NCBI RefSeq assembly: GCF_025148285.1
Contig: NZ_CP102268.1
Location: 4,495,501 to 4,559,500, forward strand
Length of the DNA: 64,000 nucleotides
DNA from: Marvinbryantia formatexigens DSM 14469
GTDB lineage: Bacteria; Bacillota; Clostridia; Lachnospirales; Lachnospiraceae
Direction: 5' to 3'
A program made the position numbers and the translations under genes. Each line of letters begins with the position of its first letter. Position 1 is the stretch's first letter. The notes below the pieces were generated by a model. That model worked only from the letters and a program-made list of their open reading frames with translations. It did not search any database and was not told the origin of the DNA. Shown here in pieces: positions 25,123 to 35,180 of the stretch.

Positions 25123-28100
25123 CTAAACAGATCCCTCCGATACCTGGCGCCGCCTCCGTGCCTTAAGAAGCAGCAGAATGAAAATCAGAAACGCGGCGAT
25201 GGAGACGCCCACACCGATGCGCATTCCCGGCATCCGGTAGCGCAGCTCAATGGTGTGCCCGCCCGGCTCCAGCCAGATTCCCATGTACATAAGGTTCGCC
25301 TTCTCTATTTCCGTCTTCTGCCCGTCCACATAAGCGGTCCAGCCGTTCTGGTACGGGATGGAAAGCACCAGAAGCTTTTCCTCTTCCAGCGAGATATCTC
25401 CCTTCACACAATTTGTCTGTATCTCCACATTTTCCAGCACATTTTCCTTCAGCGCATCCGTGTAGTCCTTCATATTGTCCATCGGCTGACAGTAAATCTG
25501 AATGTCGTCAAACCGCAGGCTTTTTCCCTCTGTGAAGGTAATCCGGCAGGTACCGTCCGCCTCCTCGTGATAACCGAGGTTGAACAGATAGTCCTTCTGC
25601 CCCGAATAATAGGGATTTTCCACGCCGTGCAGACTGTAGGTATTGCTGTACTTTCCACATTCGTACTCAAAGGAGGCGCTGTAGCCGTCTTCATATTGAA
25701 GTCCCCGGATATACAGATAGACCTCGGAATTTTCCGTCCCACTGTAATCCAGCGTGAGCGTGGCTTCCTCTCCCTTTTTATACTGTATCGTAAGCACACC
25801 GTCCCCGACGGTCACATTTTCGCAGGTCTCTCCCGTAATCTCCGCCATCTGCCCGGTAATCTGCACGGCGCCGTCCGCAGACTTTATATCCGCCGTATCT
25901 GCAGATTCCGCCTGTGCGGACGCGCTCCTGGCGCCTTTTATGTCCGACATATCTGCAGATTCTGCCTGCGCACCCGCGTCACTGGCGCCTTTTATGTTCA
26001 CCGTGTCCGCAGATTCTGCCTGCGCGCCCGCGTCACTGGCGCCTTTTATGTCCGACGTGTCCGCAGATTCTGCCTGCGTGCCCGCAGCGCTCTCCAGCGA
26101 CGCCGCCTGCATCAGCACCTCCTGACGCTCCGGCACTTCGTAGGCGAGCAGCTCCTCCTCACTGATTACCGTGTCGTATGTATAACCGATGGGCAGCGCC
26201 ATTTCATTTTCAAAGACCTCGTAGGTTTTGCCGTTTTTCTCTGTCTCCAGCACTTTTTTATAGCCGTAGGGCAAATCGTACTCCGTCTCCTTATCAAGCG
26301 CATAATACTTCACGCACGCCAGCGTATCCAGAAACGTCCTGCCGTCAAAACCCTTCAGGCGCACGCCGCTCCAGGTGCTCACACCCATCTGCAGATAATA
26401 GTCCTGCATGATTCTGCTCGTGGTGCTGGAATACCAGACTGTGCCGTTATAATCCAAAAACTGCGCCGCTCCCTGAATCTTGCGGTTTACCTTTTTTGTC
26501 GCCGCGCGGTAAAACGAATCGTCCTCCACGTCCTCCAGCGCCGCGAGCGGCATTTGCGTGATGCCCTCCACCACCGTCCCCGCTTTTGGAAATTCCGAGG
26601 CGTAATTCTCCATCCGCGGCGCAAAGGTCTCCAGTCCGTAACACCAGAGAGAAACGACCGTCAGCGCCACCAGAGCTCCTCCGGCAAGCCGGTCCGTCCC
26701 CGGTATCCTCCACCTGCGAAGCCGCCGGCTCTGCAGGCGCTCCTGCTGTGCTTCCATATTTCCGGAAAAAACGCCTGCTGCATTTCCGAAAAAGCCTGCC
26801 GGACCTCCTGAAGAGCCGCCTGCTGCATTTCCGGAAAAGCCCGCCGGACCTCCGGAAGAGCCGCCTGCCGCATTTTCAGAAGAATCTGCCAGTTCGTCCG
26901 CCGGACAAAAAAGCAGCACGACAACCAGCGTCAGCACCAGCACCACCCCGGACACCAGCGCAATATAGCGGTTCTTTCCATGCGAGAAAAGTACCTCCGC
27001 CGCAAACAGCACCAGAAAGGGCAGGGACGCCAGAACCACTATCCGCCGCTCTTTTTTTGTCAGCTCCCGGATATCCTTTATCACAAACGCCAGTGCCGCC
27101 GACAGCGCAAACGAATAGACGTAGCTCCAGCGGTTGTTAATATTGCTGAAGCCGCTGAACACAAACGCCACCGCCGGAATCATCAGGAACACCGTTCCCG
27201 TGAGCACGGTAGATTTCAGAAGCTTCCTGCCTTTGCGCAGAAACAGCACCACCAGCCCGACATAAATCAGCGGAATATAGCCCAGCCGCAGCCAGTTGCC
27301 CGGTCCGCGGCCCGCCGTCAGAAAATCACGGAAAAAACTCAGCGGCCACTTCCAGCCGTAAAAGAGGAAGTTTGCGCTGCTGCCGTAATCCACCGCCTCC
27401 GTGCGCCCGCTCGTCAGATAGGAAGCGAAGGAATCTATCAGCGTGCCGTTTCCGATCGCCACGCCCAGCAGATAGGAGCCGGCAATCATGCCAAGCTTCT
27501 TCCAGAATTCCCGGAAGGTGCGGTGCTCCTTATCGTGGAAAAAGCGCAGCAGAAAATACACCGCCGTGGCGAGGGTATTGATATACAGAAAATAATATCC
27601 GCACCAGAGGTGGATCCACACCACCAGCGTGCACAGATACCAGCGCTTATGACGATAAAGCTCCTCCAGCGCCAGAATGCACAGCGGCAGCATAATCAGC
27701 CCGTACAGAAAATGCGCGTGCCGCATACATGCCCACAGCCCGTAGCCGCAGTAAATATAAGAAAAACTGCCGATCAATGCCGCCGTCCATCCGTTCCGGA
27801 AATAAAACAGAAACACCGACATGGACAGTCCGGCGAAATAAAACCGCAGAAGGAGCACAACGCCGTAGGCAAGCTCCGCCTGCGACGCGTCAAACAGCAG
27901 GAACACCCAGTACAGCGGCTCAAAGTGCAGAGGGATAGTATTTCCCATGCCAAGCGTGAAATCATAGGTGGGGATGGAAAAATCCCCCTCCAGGAACCCG
28001 GCGAGCACCTCCCGCGTTTTCGTCCCGAAATACGCCGCCCGCGGCACATACTGCGACACCGCGTCGGAATACCAGACAAAGCTTCTTCCCTGCAGAATCA

Positions 28101-28203
28101 GCACCAGAAATACGCCCGCCGTCACCACGGCAAACAGCACGCTGTACAGCAGCCAGTATTTCAGATAATATTTCGCACCGCGCGGCGCGTGATTATCCAG
28201 CAT
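25123..28203 (-). CDS. YfhO family membrane protein with in-frame repeat insertions
   Basis: A 1026-residue polytopic protein of the YfhO family (GT-C-like, implicated in lipoteichoic acid or membrane glycan modification). About 11-12 helices lie in the first ~430 residues, one near 500 and one at the C-terminus (about 990-1012); the segment between is extracytoplasmic. Two in-frame repeats interrupt it: 15-residue GNAAGGSSGGPAGF-type units around 440-480 and 18-residue SADTSDIKGASDAGAQAE-type units around 705-775. The start follows GGAGG, three bases from the ppk stop. Confidence 0.85.
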   Translation of the reverse strand: MLDNHAPRGAKYYLKYWLLYSVLFAVVTAGVFLVLILQGRSFVWYSDAVSQYVPRAAYFGTKTREVLAGFLEGDFSIPTYDFTLGMGNTIPLHFEPLYWVFLLFDASQAELAYGVVLLLRFYFAGLSMSVFLFYFRNGWTAALIGSFSYIYCGYGLWACMRHAHFLYGLIMLPLCILALEELYRHKRWYLCTLVVWIHLWCGYYFLYINTLATAVYFLLRFFHDKEHRTFREFWKKLGMIAGSYLLGVAIGNGTLIDSFASYLTSGRTEAVDYGSSANFLFYGWKWPLSFFRDFLTAGRGPGNWLRLGYIPLIYVGLVVLFLRKGRKLLKSTVLTGTVFLMIPAVAFVFSGFSNINNRWSYVYSFALSAALAFVIKDIRELTKKERRIVVLASLPFLVLFAAEVLFSHGKNRYIALVSGVVLVLTLVVVLLFCPADELADSSENAAGGSSGGPAGFSGNAAGGSSGGPAGFFGNAAGVFSGNMEAQQERLQSRRLRRWRIPGTDRLAGGALVALTVVSLWCYGLETFAPRMENYASEFPKAGTVVEGITQMPLAALEDVEDDSFYRAATKKVNRKIQGAAQFLDYNGTVWYSSTTSRIMQDYYLQMGVSTWSGVRLKGFDGRTFLDTLACVKYYALDKETEYDLPYGYKKVLETEKNGKTYEVFENEMALPIGYTYDTVISEEELLAYEVPERQEVLMQAASLESAAGTQAESADTSDIKGASDAGAQAESADTVNIKGASDAGAQAESADMSDIKGARSASAQAESADTADIKSADGAVQITGQMAEITGETCENVTVGDGVLTIQYKKGEEATLTLDYSGTENSEVYLYIRGLQYEDGYSASFEYECGKYSNTYSLHGVENPYYSGQKDYLFNLGYHEEADGTCRITFTEGKSLRFDDIQIYCQPMDNMKDYTDALKENVLENVEIQTNCVKGDISLEEEKLLVLSIPYQNGWTAYVDGQKTEIEKANLMYMGIWLEPGGHTIELRYRMPGMRIGVGVSIAAFLIFILLLLKARRRRQVSEGSV

Positions 28204-28206
28204 ACC

Positions 28207-30345
28207 CTATTCCTCCACTGCCGGCTCCGCCGGGATAAAGACGCGGTCGTGCACGGAATCCTCCGGTCTTTTCGCCCGCTCCACCGCTTCTTTACAGAAA
28301 TAATCCTGCGCGCACAAAAGTACCTTGCCGCGCTTGTCAATCTTCTCATAGGTGCCGTCCGGCTGCAGGATATGCGCCTTGACGTTATCCGCAAGCTGAA
28401 TCTGCAGGATGTGGTACGCTTCCTCCTTAATCTCGTCGTTCTCCAGCGGGAAGAGGATTTCCACACGCTTATCGAGGTTGCGCGGCATCCAGTCCGCACT
28501 GCCCATAAAGATTTCCGGCTGTCCGTTATTGTAAAAATAGAAAATGCGCGCATGCTCCAGGAAATTGCCCACGATCGAGCGCACGGTAATATTTTCGCTG
28601 ACGCCCGGAATGCCCGTCTTCAGACAGCAGATGCCGCGGATGATCAGCTCGATCTTCACACCCGCCGCCGACGCCTCATAGAGCCGGGCGATGATTTCCT
28701 TGTCGCATAAGGAATTCATCTTTGCGATGATGTGCGCCGGTTCACCCGCCAGAGCGTGCTCCGTCTCCCGGCTTATCAGCTCCGCAAAGCGATTGCGCAG
28801 CCAGATGGGCGCAAGCGCCAGACGGTTCCAGTGTCTCGGCTCCGAATAGCCTGACAGCATATTAAACACCGCTGTCGCATCCTCCCCGATTGCCTCCGAG
28901 CACGTCAGCAGTCCGCAGTCCGTGTAAAGCTTTGCCGTGGAATCGTTGTAATTTCCGGTGCCGAGGTGCACATACCGGCGGATGCCGTCCTCCTCCCGGC
29001 GCACCACCAGCGTAATCTTGCAGTGCGTTTTCAGACCCACCAGACCATAAATGACATGGCAGCCCGCTTTCTCCAGCATCTTTGCCCAGACAATGTTGTT
29101 TTCCTCATCGAAGCGCGCCTTCAGCTCCACCAGAACGGAAACCTGCTTGCCGTTCTCCGCCGCCTGCGCAAGCGCCGCGATAATCGGCGAATTGCCGCTG
29201 ACGCGGTAGAGCGTCTGCTTGATGGCGAGCACATCCGGGTCCTTCGCCGCCTGGCGCACAAAATCCACCACCGGGTCAAACGTCATATACGGATGATGCA
29301 GCAGGATATTGCCCTCGCGGATGGCGGAAAAAATATCGCTGCAGTCCATCAGCGCCGGAACCGGCTGCGGGACATACGGCTTATTCTTCAGATGGTCGAA
29401 GCCCTCCAGACCATACATCTTCATCAGGAATGTCAGGTCCAGCGGTCCGCTGATGTGGAACACATCGTCCCCCTTTATGTTAAATTCCTTTTTCAGAATC
29501 TTAAGGAGCTGCTTATCCATACCGTCCTCCACCTCCAGACGGATGACCTCGCCCCACTGACGCTTTTTCAGCTGCCTCTGGATTTCCTTCAGAAGATCCG
29601 CCGCCTCGTCCTCATCAATGGTCAAATCGGCGTTGCGCATGATGCGGTAGGGGTGTGCGCAGACAACGTCGTAGCTTAAAAACAGCTTTCCGATGTTGCG
29701 CTCGATGATCTCCTCCAGCAGAATGACAGTGCGCACCCCGCTTTTTCCTCCCGGCAGCTCGATGATGCGCGGAAGCACAGAAGGCACCTGTACCGTCGCA
29801 AACTGCGTGGAAGCCTCCTTCTGCCCCTCCTCCTTCTTAGAGATCAACGCGCCGATATTCAGAGTCTTGTTGCGGATAAGCGGGAACGGCCGCGAGGAAT
29901 CCATCGCCATCGGCGTGAGGACCGGATATACATTTTCCTCAAAATAGCGGTCCACATACGCCTTCTGCTCGCGGTTTAAATCCTCGTGCTTCGTGATGAC
30001 CTCCAGCCCCTGCTGCTTCAGCGCCGGCAGCAGCGAACGGTTGTAGGTGGAATACTGCAGCGCCACCACCTCCTGCACGCGCTTTAAGATCACCTCAAGC
30101 TGCTCGGAAGCCGTCATCCCAGCGATATCGCGCTTGCTGTAGCCCGCATGTACCATATCCTTCAGGGAAGCGACGCGGATCATAAAAAATTCATCGAAAT
30201 TTGAGGCGGTAATACTCAGGAATTTCAGACGCTCAAAAAGAGGGATGCTTTTATCGCGCGCCTCGCTTAAAACACGCTCGTTAAAGCTGATCCAGCTATC
30301 CTCCCGGTTCCGGTAATATTCCGGTTTCGTGAAATCCATTTCCAT
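28207..30345 (-). CDS. ppk1: Polyphosphate kinase 1
   Basis: A 712-residue PPK1, which reversibly makes polyphosphate from ATP. The N-terminal domain begins YRNREDSWISFNERVLSEA, and the first catalytic histidine is in LVGLKTHCKITLVVRRE. The second catalytic region includes EHARIFYFYNNGQPEIFMGS and ADWMPRNLDKRVEILFPLE. Length is normal. AGGAGGG precedes ATG 30345. It lies between ppx and the yfhO-like gene and is co-directional with both. Confidence 0.95.
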   Translation of the reverse strand: MEMDFTKPEYYRNREDSWISFNERVLSEARDKSIPLFERLKFLSITASNFDEFFMIRVASLKDMVHAGYSKRDIAGMTASEQLEVILKRVQEVVALQYSTYNRSLLPALKQQGLEVITKHEDLNREQKAYVDRYFEENVYPVLTPMAMDSSRPFPLIRNKTLNIGALISKKEEGQKEASTQFATVQVPSVLPRIIELPGGKSGVRTVILLEEIIERNIGKLFLSYDVVCAHPYRIMRNADLTIDEDEAADLLKEIQRQLKKRQWGEVIRLEVEDGMDKQLLKILKKEFNIKGDDVFHISGPLDLTFLMKMYGLEGFDHLKNKPYVPQPVPALMDCSDIFSAIREGNILLHHPYMTFDPVVDFVRQAAKDPDVLAIKQTLYRVSGNSPIIAALAQAAENGKQVSVLVELKARFDEENNIVWAKMLEKAGCHVIYGLVGLKTHCKITLVVRREEDGIRRYVHLGTGNYNDSTAKLYTDCGLLTCSEAIGEDATAVFNMLSGYSEPRHWNRLALAPIWLRNRFAELISRETEHALAGEPAHIIAKMNSLCDKEIIARLYEASAAGVKIELIIRGICCLKTGIPGVSENITVRSIVGNFLEHARIFYFYNNGQPEIFMGSADWMPRNLDKRVEILFPLENDEIKEEAYHILQIQLADNVKAHILQPDGTYEKIDKRGKVLLCAQDYFCKEAVERAKRPEDSVHDRVFIPAEPAVEE

Positions 30346-30357
30346 TGCAATTCCCTC

Positions 30358-31875
30358 CTACATCGTCTTTTTCTGCCGGATAACCGGCCGGATATGAAAT
30401 ACCTCTTCAAAATAATCCGCCTTCGGCGGAAACAGTCCCTTCTCCAGCGTGATATCCTCCGTGGTCTCCACGTGAATCAGGAGCTCCTCCTCCTTCAGGG
30501 TAAAACGCACCTGGCTGAATTTCTGCTTGTGGCTGCGGTCCAGGGCGTTCGCCACGCGCAGGATCGCCGTCAGCTTCATGATAAGCAGATACTCCTTCTC
30601 ACCCAGCCCCGGCTGCATCATAATATCCCCGTATGTAAAATCAAGCGTATTGTATTTTACCACATTGGCAATCACCCGGCGCTCCTTGCTGGACAGTCCG
30701 ATAATTTCCGTCGCCATGATGATGCTGTAGGAGCACTCCGCCCCGTCGGATAAATTGATATACTTTCCGCAGCTGTGCAGAATCACCGCAATCTGCAGAA
30801 GCAGCCGCTGTCTGGCGTCCAGCCCGGAGAATTTTTTTATCTTATCAAAAATCGGCAGCGCCAGGCTTTCCAGATTTTTGATGTGGCTCTTATTGCACTG
30901 GTAGCGCTTCGCAATAATCCGCGCCGCGGCAATGATATCGTCGTCAAAATTATGCTCCGCCCTTATAAGCCGGTTTCTCTGCGCGTAATCATATGCAATG
31001 CCGTCGCTCAGGCTAAGCCCCGGCATCCAGATGGTCTGCGCTCCCGTCTCTTCGATCAGACGCTTATAAATGATGACAGACGGCAGAATCAGGGAAGCGC
31101 TCTCGGACGGAATCCCGTACTGGTGCGCAATCTCCTCCGGGCGCATTTCAATCACCCTCTGGTACATTTCCATGTACTGCGATGCATCCACGACCGGTCT
31201 GCCCAGAAGCTGCAGGATATAATCGCCCGCCACAATCAGATTTTTAATCTCGCGGTCCTTTAAGTACATCTTTTTAAAGCTGGCAAGCTCGTTGTTGATC
31301 AGCTCCTCCGCCATTTCCTCCATGTGCAGGGTCTGGCGCACAAAATCCGCCATTTTTTCACGGATACGCAGATATCCCATGCGGATGTTCTGCGTGGTCA
31401 CCAGCTTGTCATTGTCAAAAAGACTGATCTGGATACTTCCGCCGCTCACATCCACGATTGCCGTTCCGTTCTGGATGATTCTGGGAAATTCCTTTTCCCC
31501 GAACGCGATGGACTTATAGTCCAGAAAGCGCTGCTCGGAGTTGTCGAGAATCTCCAGGTTAAGCCCCGTCACCCGCTTCACCTGCTCCAGAACCAGCATA
31601 CGGTTATCCGCCTCCCGCACGGAGCTGGTCGCGCAGGCGCGGTAGGACGTCACCCTGTAGCCGTTCATGATCCGCACAAAATCGTTCAGAACGCGGCAGA
31701 GCTCCTCCAGCTTCCGGACGCTGATTTTCCCGGTATTAAAGGTGTCTTTTCCAAGCTCCAGGCGGCAGCGCACACAGTCGATCTCCTTCATTTCGTGCCG
31801 CGCCGGAAACTCAAAGATTTTCATTCCTATCTCGTAGGAACCCACATCGATGGATGCAAACATTTTCACTGCCAT
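30358..31875 (-). CDS. ppx: Ppx/GppA family exopolyphosphatase
   Basis: A 505-residue protein with the actin-like ASKHA nucleotide fold (FASIDVGSYEIGMKIFEF; GTAIVDVSGGSIQISLF) and a C-terminal HD-like helical domain (AVILHSCGKYINLSDGAECS). It would degrade polyphosphate or act on pppGpp and pairs naturally with ppk1. The frame extends to 32061 inside the preceding gene, but ATG 31875, with AAGGAG upstream and family-typical sequence, is the start. Confidence 0.92.
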   Translation of the reverse strand: MAVKMFASIDVGSYEIGMKIFEFPARHEMKEIDCVRCRLELGKDTFNTGKISVRKLEELCRVLNDFVRIMNGYRVTSYRACATSSVREADNRMLVLEQVKRVTGLNLEILDNSEQRFLDYKSIAFGEKEFPRIIQNGTAIVDVSGGSIQISLFDNDKLVTTQNIRMGYLRIREKMADFVRQTLHMEEMAEELINNELASFKKMYLKDREIKNLIVAGDYILQLLGRPVVDASQYMEMYQRVIEMRPEEIAHQYGIPSESASLILPSVIIYKRLIEETGAQTIWMPGLSLSDGIAYDYAQRNRLIRAEHNFDDDIIAAARIIAKRYQCNKSHIKNLESLALPIFDKIKKFSGLDARQRLLLQIAVILHSCGKYINLSDGAECSYSIIMATEIIGLSSKERRVIANVVKYNTLDFTYGDIMMQPGLGEKEYLLIMKLTAILRVANALDRSHKQKFSQVRFTLKEEELLIHVETTEDITLEKGLFPPKADYFEEVFHIRPVIRQKKTM

Positions 31876-31912
31876 GTCACATTTTCTCCTTGCTTCTTTG
31901 TAATGCAGAAAA

Positions 31913-33226
31913 TCAGCATACCTGTCCGAGCAGATAGTCGATAAACTGCTGCGCCGTTCTGCCGGAAAGCCCGCCGTGGGACAGCTCCCACTTGTTTGCC
32001 TCCTCCAGCAGCTCCTCCTCCGGCATCCGGATGCCGTTTTTCTCCGCCAGTATCCGGACAATATTCTGGAATTCCTTTTTATCCGGCGCGCAGAAGAAAA
32101 TCTGGACGCCGAACCGGTTGACCAGCGAGAGCTTTTCCTGCACAGTATCGGAGGAATGCAGGTCGTCCCTGCGCTCTTCCTTGTCGCTGAATTTTTCCCT
32201 TACCAGATGGCGGCGGTTGGACGTCGCGTAGATCAGCACGTTGTCCGGCTTTTTCTCCAGACCGCCCTCGATCACCGCCTTCAGATACTTATATTCTATC
32301 TCAAAATCCTCAAAAGACAAGTCATCCATGTAAATAATAAACTTATAATTGCGATTTTTTATCTGGGCAATCACGTCGTTCAGGTCCTGGAACTGATGCT
32401 TGTAGATTTCAATGATGCGCAGCCCCCGCTCGTAATACTGGTTCAGGATGCCCTTGATGCTGGAGGACTTGCCGGTGCCCGCGTCTCCAAAGAGCAGACA
32501 GTTGTTTGCCTTTCGCCCGCTCACAAAAGCTTCCGTGTTCGCGAGCAGCTTTTTCTTCGCAATCTCATAGCCCACCAGGTCGTCCAGGCGCACATGGGCG
32601 ATATTTTTGATTGGCAGGATCTCCACTCCCTCCTCTGTGTGCTCTATCCGGAACGCCTTGTGCAGACCAAGCTTGCCGACGCCGAAATCGCGGTAAAACT
32701 CTACCATATGTTCCATAAATTCATCCACATCCCGCGACTGCTCCAGCGCCACCGTCAGACTGCAGATGCGGTCCCGGATGCGCCTGTTAAAGGTTTTGCT
32801 GCAGCGCTCCGTATTGCGGTAGCGCATCAGATAGCGCATTGCGTATACGCCGGTCTTTTCCTCAATCTCATTTAAATCAAATGCGTACAGACCGCGGAAA
32901 ATTTCAAAATCATGCTTCGCGATATCGTTGATGCTGCCCTCCACAGCCCCCACGATCTCACAGGCGGTGCTGAACACATTCTCATGATTTACCAGCAGGT
33001 AAGTCAGATAGGTGTGCCAGAGGTTTCCCTCAAAGCCATAGCTGCCTGCCATTTCTACCAGAGCGCTGATGCAGTCATAGTAGGACGCGCGCAGCGTATC
33101 CATTCCATACTTCTCTTTGCCGTCATAATCCAGGTTTTCTATTACCCAGACCATATCGTCAAAGATTTTGGCGTCCTTAAATCTGCGGTATAACAGCAGT
33201 TCTTCCACTCTTGTACTTCCGGTCAT
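31913..33226 (-). CDS. AAA+ ATPase, DUF815 family
   Basis: A 437-residue protein with an N-terminal helical half of unclear function and a C-terminal AAA+ domain. Walker A is LLFGDAGTGKSSSIKG and Walker B FIIYMDDLSFEDFEIEYK. The sensor region is ATSNRRHLVREKFSDKEER. It matches the widespread DUF815 ATPases, whose role is unproven. The start overlaps the pheA stop (ATGA), so translation is probably coupled. Confidence 0.86.
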   Translation of the reverse strand: MTGSTRVEELLLYRRFKDAKIFDDMVWVIENLDYDGKEKYGMDTLRASYYDCISALVEMAGSYGFEGNLWHTYLTYLLVNHENVFSTACEIVGAVEGSINDIAKHDFEIFRGLYAFDLNEIEEKTGVYAMRYLMRYRNTERCSKTFNRRIRDRICSLTVALEQSRDVDEFMEHMVEFYRDFGVGKLGLHKAFRIEHTEEGVEILPIKNIAHVRLDDLVGYEIAKKKLLANTEAFVSGRKANNCLLFGDAGTGKSSSIKGILNQYYERGLRIIEIYKHQFQDLNDVIAQIKNRNYKFIIYMDDLSFEDFEIEYKYLKAVIEGGLEKKPDNVLIYATSNRRHLVREKFSDKEERRDDLHSSDTVQEKLSLVNRFGVQIFFCAPDKKEFQNIVRILAEKNGIRMPEEELLEEANKWELSHGGLSGRTAQQFIDYLLGQVC

Positions 33227-34368
33227 ACATTCCCTCCATAATAATTTCCGAGGATTTTCACGTTTGCCGCTTCCTCCGTAATGCCGCGCAGCGCGTTTTT
33301 CACTGCGCTGTCGTTTAAATTGCCCTCCACGTCCACGAAAAACCGGTATTCCCAGTTCCGCTCCGGTATCGGGCGCGATTCAATCTTACTCATGTTCAGA
33401 TTGTTGTAAATAAAATGCGATAAGATATTGTACAGCGCCCCGCTCCTGTGCGGCGCTTCAAAGCAGATACTGATTTTGTTGGCGTCCTTCTGGAAAATGC
33501 GCTGGTTCGAGACGATAATAAACCGCGTGGAATTGCCAGCGCTGGTGCTGATATGCTCTTTTAAGATCTCCAGCCCGAACACCTCTCCCGCAAAGGCGCT
33601 TGCAATCGCCGCCTGCGACGCGTCCTGCTCCTTTGCGACCTTCTTTGCCGCCATCGCCGTATTGTCCACCGCCTCCTGCTGCCAGTCGCGGTGTCCGTTT
33701 AAAAATTCCTCGCACTGCATCAGCCCCTGCTCATGCGAATACACGGTCCGGATACCGGAAAGCTTCGCCCCCGGCAGTCCCAGAAGCACATGCTCGACGC
33801 GGATGATCTGCTCCCCGACAATATAGTCGTCGTATTTCATCAGAAGGTCGTAGATTTCGCTGACGAAACCCGCCGTGGAATTTTCTATCGGCAGCACGGC
33901 GAAATCCGCCATGCCCTCCGCGATTGCCTCCAGCGCATCGCGCCACTTTGCCACCGCAAAGGAGCTGACCTTATCCCCGAAATATGCCTTCATCGCCGCC
34001 TGGGCGTAGGCGCCCTCCACGCCCTGGAAAACGACGCGGACATTCTCCCGTTCAATCTCTTCCACCTGCGTGAACGACAGCCTGCCGATCACGCCCTCGC
34101 GCGTGAGAAGCTGGTACTGTCTTTTTCTGCTGATGGACATAATCTGCCGGAACAGCTCCTCAACCGCATGTCCGTTAAAGGAGCTGTGCGTCATCGCCGT
34201 AAGAGTAGCGATCTTGGCGTCCTCCCGCTCCTTGTCAAAGACCTTTTTTCCGGTCTGTATCTTATACTCCGCCACCTCCTCGCAGACCGCCATCCTCTTT
34301 TCATAGAGTGTGACGATCTGCTGGTCAATCGCGTCTATTTCCTCCCGCAAAGCTGATAAATCTGTCAT
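33223..34368 (-). CDS. pheA: Chorismate mutase-prephenate dehydratase (P-protein)
   Basis: A 381-residue bifunctional enzyme for phenylalanine synthesis. Residues 1-90 are an AroQ chorismate mutase (LREEIDAIDQQIVTLYEKRM). Residues 110-285 are prephenate dehydratase (FQGVEGAYAQAAM, LPIENSTAGFVSEIYDLL and the catalytic STRFIIVSN). The rest is an ACT domain (HRSGALYNILSHF; ESRPIPERNWEYRFF) for feedback by phenylalanine. It overlaps folBK by 4 bases. Both pathways branch from chorismate, which may explain the grouping. Confidence 0.95.
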   Translation of the reverse strand: MTDLSALREEIDAIDQQIVTLYEKRMAVCEEVAEYKIQTGKKVFDKEREDAKIATLTAMTHSSFNGHAVEELFRQIMSISRKRQYQLLTREGVIGRLSFTQVEEIERENVRVVFQGVEGAYAQAAMKAYFGDKVSSFAVAKWRDALEAIAEGMADFAVLPIENSTAGFVSEIYDLLMKYDDYIVGEQIIRVEHVLLGLPGAKLSGIRTVYSHEQGLMQCEEFLNGHRDWQQEAVDNTAMAAKKVAKEQDASQAAIASAFAGEVFGLEILKEHISTSAGNSTRFIIVSNQRIFQKDANKISICFEAPHRSGALYNILSHFIYNNLNMSKIESRPIPERNWEYRFFVDVEGNLNDSAVKNALRGITEEAANVKILGNYYGGNV

Positions 34369-35180
34369 CTGACCACCTCCGTCTTCAGTTCCTCTATCGT
34401 CTTTTTCAGCAGCGGATGCCGCACATGCGGCGCGATCTGCGCCAGCGGGACCAGCACAAACTCCCGCAGGTGCAGCTCTTTATGCGGAACCGTCAGCTCC
34501 TCCGTGTCGATTACCTGGTCATCATAGAGGAGAATGTCCAGATCGAGCGTGCGCGGTCCCCAGCGGACGATGCGCTCCCGCCCTGCCGCCGCCTCGATCT
34601 CATGGAGACGCGCAAGCAGCTCCTGCGGCGTAAGCAGCGTCTGCAGCGCAAGTGCGCCGTTCAGAAAATCGTCCTGCTCCACACCGCCGTAGGGCGCTGT
34701 GACAATATAATCCGCCACCGCCGTTACCCGGCAGCCCTTTGTATCCCGCAGCGCCTGCACCGCACCGTCCAGATAAGCTTTCTTATCTCCCATATTGGAG
34801 CCGAGCGCGATATACGCCGTATGCCAGCCGCGCATGATCTCCACACTCACCGTCTCCAGCGGCAGATGGATGGGCGCCCACGGCTTCTTTATCTCCAGCC
34901 GCACCGCCTGCAGGCGGGGAAATGCAAGAAGCAGCGCCTCCGCAAGCTGCTCCGCCGCCGCCTCAATCAGCCTGAAGGTATGCTCCTGCATAAATTTAGT
35001 CATATATTGACTAAAACTGCCATAATCAATGGAATATTCCAGTTCATCCGTCCTGCCCGCCAGGCGCGTGTCAGTGAAAAGCTCCGCGGAAAGCACAAAT
35101 TTCTGTCCGAGCGCGTTCTCCTCCGGGAAAACCCCGTGCCGGGCAAACACCTCCAGATTTTTTATGGTAATCTTATCCAT
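34365..35180 (-). CDS. folBK: Bifunctional dihydroneopterin aldolase / HPPK (FolB-FolK fusion)
   Basis: A 271-residue fusion. Residues 1-118 are dihydroneopterin aldolase (IKNLEVFARHGVFPEENALG with the catalytic Glu; HTFRLIEAAAEQLAEA with the catalytic Lys replaced later by KKPWAPIHLP). Residues 120-271 are 6-hydroxymethyl-dihydropterin pyrophosphokinase (ALGSNMGDKKAYLDGA; RWGPRTLDLDILLYDD). The two steps are successive in folate synthesis. It overlaps folP by 8 bases. Confidence 0.94.
   Translation of the reverse strand: MDKITIKNLEVFARHGVFPEENALGQKFVLSAELFTDTRLAGRTDELEYSIDYGSFSQYMTKFMQEHTFRLIEAAAEQLAEALLLAFPRLQAVRLEIKKPWAPIHLPLETVSVEIMRGWHTAYIALGSNMGDKKAYLDGAVQALRDTKGCRVTAVADYIVTAPYGGVEQDDFLNGALALQTLLTPQELLARLHEIEAAAGRERIVRWGPRTLDLDILLYDDQVIDTEELTVPHKELHLREFVLVPLAQIAPHVRHPLLKKTIEELKTEVVR

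Noticed and set aside
26980-28710. 576-codon plus-strand frame opposite yfhO and ppk
   Set aside because: Antisense to two well-supported genes, with low-complexity His/Arg/Gln composition.
30358-32061. Longer start for ppx at 32061
   Set aside because: The extra 62 residues overlap the preceding ATPase gene and are Arg/Ser/Cys-rich; the ATG at 31875 has a ribosome binding site and the family N-terminus.
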